From the NCBI GenBank assembly GCA_000154345.1, contig DS480339.1, forward strand, positions 1-27,481: DNA of 27,481 bases. Direction: 5' to 3'. This DNA comes from [Clostridium] leptum DSM 753 (GTDB lineage Bacteria; Bacillota; Clostridia; Oscillospirales; Acutalibacteraceae). This document shows, one piece after another, positions 24,172-27,481 of the stretch (positions are counted from its first letter, which is position 1; every line of letters begins with the position of its first letter). Below the pieces are notes generated by a model. The model saw only the letters and a list, made by a program, of their open reading frames with translations, was not told where the DNA came from and searched no databases. The translations under genes were made by a program, and so were the position numbers.

Positions 24172-25308
24172 ATGGGAATTGCAGTAAAGCCTTTGTGCAG
24201 CACAGAAATCCTATTTTTGAGCCTGACTGAAATGAAACAGCGTCTGCTTTCTCTTCCTGTGGAGAACGTGCTGCTTATCATGGGGAAAGAAGCGGCTGAC
24301 TGGTGGTCCCTTCACAGTTTCCTAAAAGAAATGGAGGACCGCTACCAATTTCATTGGCTCCAGACAGAGGTAGCCAATCCAAACCAGCAGGATGTCAAGG
24401 AGGCGTTAGAAAGCCTTGGCGCCAAACCGCTGGATGCCATCGTAGCCATAGGCGGCGGCAGTGTCATCGATTTGGCAAAGGCTATCAGTGCGTTTTATGA
24501 TCCGAAAAGAAATGCTTCTTATACGGCAGAGGAGATTACCGAAGCCATCCGCAGGAAATCCTACCAGAATAGGGCGGAATTTGTAGACATTATTGCAGTT
24601 CCGTCAACGGCTGGGACTGGTTCAGAGGTGACCCAATGGGCTACTGTGTGGGATTTGGGAAAGACCAGTAAATTTTCTATTGACGCGCCAGGATTAAAAC
24701 CCCGCTTAGCGCTGATTGTCCCCGATTTGACCTTGACGCTGCCAAAGCCTTTAATCCTGTCTACTGCGCTGGATGCGGCGGCTCATGCAATGGAAGCGTT
24801 TTGGTCCAAGCACACTACCCCCTTGGTAAAAGATTTCTCCTTAGAAGCGCTTCGAGTAATTACAGCGAATCTGAAAGCGGCTTTAAAGGCACCGAAACAT
24901 TACGAATTGCGTGAGAAGCTGTGCCGTGGGTCGCTGCTGGCAGGACTGGCGTTTTCTCAGACGCGGACCACGGCCTGCCATTCCATTTCTTATCCGCTGT
25001 CCTTTTTATTCCAGGTGCCGCATGGATTCGCTGTTGCTCTGACCATGGCGGAGGTCGCCAGAATAAATGAAAAGGCGGCGAAAAACTATGACGAGCTTGC
25101 CGCAGTGTTTGCTCCCTACGGTGGAATTGATGGCTGGCTGAGCTCTGTATGCGAGGATTTAATAGAACTGCGGCTAGGAACGTTTGGCATCCAGAAAAAG
25201 GATATTGCGTCTATCGTTCAATATGCCTTTACAGCAGGCCGAATGGATAATAATCCAGTCGATTTATCAAAAAAGGATGTGGCCGGGATTTTGGAAAAGG
25301 TTCTGTGA
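24172..25308 (+). CDS. Iron-type alcohol dehydrogenase, probable phosphonoacetaldehyde reductase
   Basis: A 378-residue group III metal-dependent alcohol dehydrogenase. Seen: AIGGGSVIDLAKA (NAD(P) binding), AVPSTAGTGSEVTQWA, and the complete metal site D201, H205, H270 and H284, with the usual spacings. Known relatives FomC and PhpC reduce phosphonoacetaldehyde to 2-hydroxyethylphosphonate; the gene order (decarboxylase, mutase, dehydrogenase) makes this the likely reaction here. That there is no aminotransferase points to HEP rather than aminoethylphosphonate as the product. It starts one base after the PEP mutase stop and is the last gene of the run; no strong terminator follows. Confidence 0.92.
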   Translation: MGIAVKPLCSTEILFLSLTEMKQRLLSLPVENVLLIMGKEAADWWSLHSFLKEMEDRYQFHWLQTEVANPNQQDVKEALESLGAKPLDAIVAIGGGSVIDLAKAISAFYDPKRNASYTAEEITEAIRRKSYQNRAEFVDIIAVPSTAGTGSEVTQWATVWDLGKTSKFSIDAPGLKPRLALIVPDLTLTLPKPLILSTALDAAAHAMEAFWSKHTTPLVKDFSLEALRVITANLKAALKAPKHYELREKLCRGSLLAGLAFSQTRTTACHSISYPLSFLFQVPHGFAVALTMAEVARINEKAAKNYDELAAVFAPYGGIDGWLSSVCEDLIELRLGTFGIQKKDIASIVQYAFTAGRMDNNPVDLSKKDVAGILEKVL

Positions 25309-25356
25309 GCTAAGGAACGCGCTTAGGCGCGAAAACGCAATAAGAATTCGCGTATT

Positions 25357-25476
25357 ATGATTTTAATATGCGGAGGGGCGAAAGCCTATGGCGCTTTCGG
25401 GATAACGAAACTGGCGGATGCGGTAATCCAGACAGCAAAAAGCGCTGTTTTACGGTTTTCACAAAATAACGCTTGA
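25357..25476 (+). pseudogene. Possible short relic in the gap before the acyltransferase
   Basis: A 39-codon frame (MILICGGAKAYGAFGITKL...) whose spacing of Gly, Tyr and the later SAVLRFS loosely recalls the KGATYYGI...SVLTVS segment near the C-terminal part of lactate/malate dehydrogenases. It has no clear ribosome binding site and stops at once. The likeness is weak and was judged by eye; it may be chance. The surrounding 200 bp otherwise shows nothing recognisable. Confidence 0.2.
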
Positions 25477-25509
25477 TATTTACTGTTTCTGCTATTTTCG
25501 CCGGAGCTA

Positions 25510-26760
25510 TTGGCAATCACAAATTTCATGGAAGTATGGTGGCCTATGGATGGTAGGAGTACGGCAAATTTAAGAACGAAATTGCGGATAGGTTGTTTAA
25601 GATTCTTGTGCCGCCAAGGAGAAAAAATAAGCAAAGCGAAATCAGCCGTCTTAAACCCACAGTTTTTAATTTTACAATCGGTTGCAATTCTCTCCGTTTT
25701 GATCGTTCACAAACAAAATTTAGGGATTCAGCTTTTTACGGACTGGTTCCCGTTCGCTTCCTTTCATATGCCGCTGTTTGTCTTTATCTCCGGTTATTTT
25801 TTTAAACCGGAGGCTGCGAAAAAGGCTGGCACGTGGCTTTGGAAAAAGGCGAGATCCCTGCTTCTGCCTTTTTATATTTGGAACTTGATTTATGGGATTT
25901 TAATAACGGTTTTACTTGATCAAGGAATTGTATCTTTTGGATACCGGCTAAGCTTTTATACGTATTTTATAAAGCCCTGGTTAAATAATCCAGGTGCTGG
26001 ATTTAATTTAGCCGCATGGTTTGTTCCAGCATTATTTCTGGTTATGCTGGTTTATATTTTTTTGAGAAAATTAAAATCATTTTTTACCAGTTTTAATGAG
26101 TATCTATTTTTAGCTCTGCTTTTAGCAATCGGCCTGCTTTCTGTGTATTCCGCGGCCAAAGGCTTTCGAAACAGCGATGGAAGCCGAATGCTGGTTCGAT
26201 GTGGATTTCTTCTTCCATTTTATCAGATCGGCTATTTGTATCGATCGCGCTGGGAAAGTAAGGACCGCCTGGGACATTTTCCGTATTTTCTAATTATTTT
26301 TACGGTTCAATTTGTATTGTTTAAATGCTTTGGGTCGGTACACTACAGTGCATGGAACGCGAAATTCCCCCAGGGCATTCCATGGCTGCCCTTTGCTGCC
26401 TCTATTACCGGAATATTTTTTTGGCTGAGGATTTCCAGAATACTGACGCCGGCTCTTAAGTCGAGTCGATTGATTCGATATGCGGGGCAAAATACTTGGA
26501 CAGTGATGATGCACCACAGCATTTCATTTTTCTTGATGAATTGCGGCCTGGCACTGCTTGCCGTGTGGGGTTTCTTAGATGGCTTCGACTGGACAGGCTT
26601 TCGGGAAGAAATGTGGTATACTTACATTCCTGGTGATGAACATTTTGTCTTTTTTTATCTTTTGATCGGAATGGTTTTCCCTCTGACGATCAAGTATCTG
26701 TATGAAAAGATGATTTTATACTTGAATCGAAAGATAAACTGGACGAAGATCAAAATTTGA
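25510..26760 (+). CDS. Acyltransferase-3 family membrane protein, start uncertain
   Basis: A frame of 416 codons encoding a ten-helix integral membrane acyltransferase of the OatA/NolL type, known to O-acetylate or otherwise acylate extracellular sugars. Seen: LQSVAILSVLIVHKQNLG in the position of the usual first helix with its catalytic His, FHMPLFVFISGYFF, and late GQNTWTVMMHHSISFF. The family homology begins near codon 48. The upstream 40 codons look non-native, and the open frame begins at a TTG (25510). A good AAGGAG (25616-25621) is followed five bases later by an in-frame ATA (25627), as if an ATG start had mutated. The gene may be expressed poorly, from an ATA or TTG, or be newly broken. 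Probable role if active: acetylation of the neighbouring polysaccharide. Confidence 0.75.
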   Translation: MAITNFMEVWWPMDGRSTANLRTKLRIGCLRFLCRQGEKISKAKSAVLNPQFLILQSVAILSVLIVHKQNLGIQLFTDWFPFASFHMPLFVFISGYFFKPEAAKKAGTWLWKKARSLLLPFYIWNLIYGILITVLLDQGIVSFGYRLSFYTYFIKPWLNNPGAGFNLAAWFVPALFLVMLVYIFLRKLKSFFTSFNEYLFLALLLAIGLLSVYSAAKGFRNSDGSRMLVRCGFLLPFYQIGYLYRSRWESKDRLGHFPYFLIIFTVQFVLFKCFGSVHYSAWNAKFPQGIPWLPFAASITGIFFWLRISRILTPALKSSRLIRYAGQNTWTVMMHHSISFFLMNCGLALLAVWGFLDGFDWTGFREEMWYTYIPGDEHFVFFYLLIGMVFPLTIKYLYEKMILYLNRKINWTKIKI

Positions 26761-27252
26761 AGTTTAAAGATGCGCTGCTCAATCTTATTCAAGAAAAAGC
26801 CCAAAGAAAAATAAATTTCTCCAGTTTTTCAATAAAGCGGATAGAGCGCATAACGCGTTGTTCTAAGATTGAGGCTTTAGCTTGCGGCGGCTATTCAAGC
26901 AGGCCATGGAAATGGGAAAAGCCGGACAGCTGCTAGACGGAATTACAATGTAAAGATGCATAGCGAAAGCGCTCCGGAAGTATGCCGGAGCGCTTCTTGA
27001 TTTTTCCTCTGATTCTCCCGCCTGCCGGACGCTCCTCCTTTAAGGCTTTATTAGTGGGAATTTTAGCCAGCCGTCTCTTGAATGAAGGGCTGAGCAAGGC
27101 GGTACGGCCAGCCTTTGGGAATACCAATTACCCTCTGATGGAAGCAGCTGAATTAATTTTATCATAGTAATTTTTTATTGGGCTGACTAAGGCTTATACC
27201 CAATTAAATAGATCCAAATTCTGACCCCTTAATAAGTAATCATAAAAATATC
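26761..27252. other. Gene-free stretch with relic-like coding fragments
   Basis: No intact gene is credible here. Short frames read like protein pieces, for example LLNLIQEKAQRKINFSS near 26775 and, in another frame, LFKQAMEMGKAGQLLDGITM ending near 26954. A 61-codon frame at 26982-27167 begins inside the loop of a terminator and has no ribosome binding site. These suggest decayed genes, but no family could be named. Confidence 0.4.
26967..27006 (+). terminator. Intrinsic terminator downstream of the acyltransferase
   Basis: A perfect 11-bp GC-rich stem AAGCGCTCCGG (26967-26977) / CCGGAGCGCTT (26985-26995) with a seven-base loop, then CTTGATTTTT. It probably ends transcription coming from the acyltransferase gene, 200 bp after its stop. 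Confidence 0.82.
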
Positions 27253-27281
27253 TTGACGAATTAAATAAGAGGTGGTATAGT
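27253..27281 (+). promoter_or_regulatory. Near-consensus promoter for the gene cut by the window end
   Basis: TTGACG (27253-27258), exactly 17 bp, TATAGT (27276-27281). Transcription would start near 27288, leaving a leader of about 186 nt before ATG 27474. Confidence 0.8.
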
Positions 27282-27288
27282 AAAATCA

Positions 27289-27308
27289 AAAGCGAAACGT
27301 TTCGCTTT
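27289..27308. promoter_or_regulatory. 20-bp perfect palindrome, LacI-family-type operator
   Basis: AAAGCGAAAC (27289-27298) and GTTTCGCTTT (27299-27308) form a perfect palindrome with a central CG, the typical form of LacI-family operators (GAAACGTTTC core). It sits at the predicted start site of the promoter just upstream, where a repressor would act. The regulated gene is probably for sugar uptake or use, but only its first codons are in the window. Confidence 0.75.
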
Positions 27309-27400
27309 CTTTGACGGCGGAAGCGACATGAATTATAAAAATGTTATTTTGTGAAGCAAAAGCTTCTTAAATAGATATTACTGCGAAATGGCCGATGATC

Positions 27401-27462
27401 CTGAGAAGTAATAATGTCCTCAGCTGTCCTAGAATTGAGAGCAGATGGACAGTGAGGGGAGG
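27401..27462 (+). promoter_or_regulatory. Leader RNA with two exclusive stems next to the ribosome binding site
   Basis: CCTCAGCTGTCC (27418-27429) can pair with GGACAGTGAGG (27447-27457) with one bulge, which would cover the start of the Shine-Dalgarno AGGGGAGG (27455-27462). CTGAG (27401-27405) can instead pair with CTCAG (27419-27423), breaking that stem. A separate GAAGC-AAAA-GCTTC hairpin lies at 27353-27366. The layout suits translational control, but no known riboswitch class was recognised. Confidence 0.35.
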
Positions 27463-27473
27463 ACTTTTACATA

Positions 27474-27481
27474 ATGTTGCT
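27474..27481 (+). CDS. Start of a gene truncated by the window end
   Basis: ATG 27474 follows AGGGGAGG (27455-27462) and a promoter-operator-leader unit, so a gene very likely begins here. Only Met-Leu and two further bases are visible; no product can be named. Confidence 0.5.

Noticed and set aside
26933..27127. 64-codon minus-strand frame rich in Arg and Lys
   Set aside because: It overlaps the terminator stem, has no clear ribosome binding site or family pattern, and its composition looks like a reading of non-coding DNA.
26982..27167. 61-codon plus-strand frame downstream of the acyltransferase
   Set aside because: Its ATG lies in the loop of a strong terminator and it has no ribosome binding site. 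It is more likely relic or chance than a gene.

Overview
The window looks like chromosome of a gut-type Clostridia (Firmicutes, most likely a Lachnospiraceae-like lineage). This rests on strong AGGAGG ribosome binding sites, frequent TTG starts, a Gram-positive cell-wall sorting tail, CUT1-type sugar importer genes, an LCP cell-wall ligase and a LexA box of the Gram-positive type. No rRNA, tRNA, CRISPR array or intact insertion sequence was seen. All assignments come from reading the sequence; no database search was run.

Layout. (1) 1-6312: a long nested inverted repeat lies before a 2001-residue secreted, wall-anchored clan GH-A glycosidase with many accessory domains and an 18-bp tandem repeat near its 3' end; a terminator closes it. 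(2) 6313-10816: two CUT1 sugar-importer permeases (no binding protein or ATPase present) and a GH31 alpha-glycosidase (alpha-xylosidase-like), closed by a 17-bp-stem terminator. Regions 1 and 2 read as an outside-in glycan-use locus: surface cleavage, uptake, intracellular trimming. (3) 10891-13077: a consensus promoter overlapped by a perfect 12-bp-arm palindrome containing GAAC-AAAT-GTTC (a LexA/SOS box), driving one phage-type baseplate/receptor-binding gene with no other phage gene around it. (4) 13335-25308: a cell-surface polysaccharide cluster behind a promoter and a strong leader terminator: LCP ligase, initiating phosphoglycosyltransferase, GT8 glycosyltransferase, two LicD-type transferases, a Wzy-like polymerase, a Wzx flippase, then a tightly coupled phosphonate operon (phosphonopyruvate decarboxylase, LicC-like cytidylyltransferase, a fused cytidylyltransferase-PEP mutase like Fom1, and an iron-type alcohol dehydrogenase). 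(5) 25309-27481: an acyltransferase-3 gene with a poor start, relic-like DNA, a terminator, then a promoter with a LacI-type 20-bp palindrome and a structured leader into a gene cut off by the window end.

How it fits together. The phosphonate genes can take phosphoenolpyruvate to phosphonopyruvate, phosphonoacetaldehyde, 2-hydroxyethylphosphonate (HEP) and CMP-HEP: the early fosfomycin steps without the methyltransferase and epoxidase. The LicD proteins are the natural candidates to move the phosphonate from the CMP carrier onto sugars of the repeat unit, which Wzx and Wzy would export and polymerise and the LCP protein would attach to the wall. The best candidate for an undescribed system is therefore a wall-linked, HEP-decorated phosphonoglycan, with two LicD proteins and two unrelated cytidylyltransferases in one cluster. 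The second is the solitary SOS-controlled receptor-binding protein beside it. Function and product identity are inferences from family membership and gene order.
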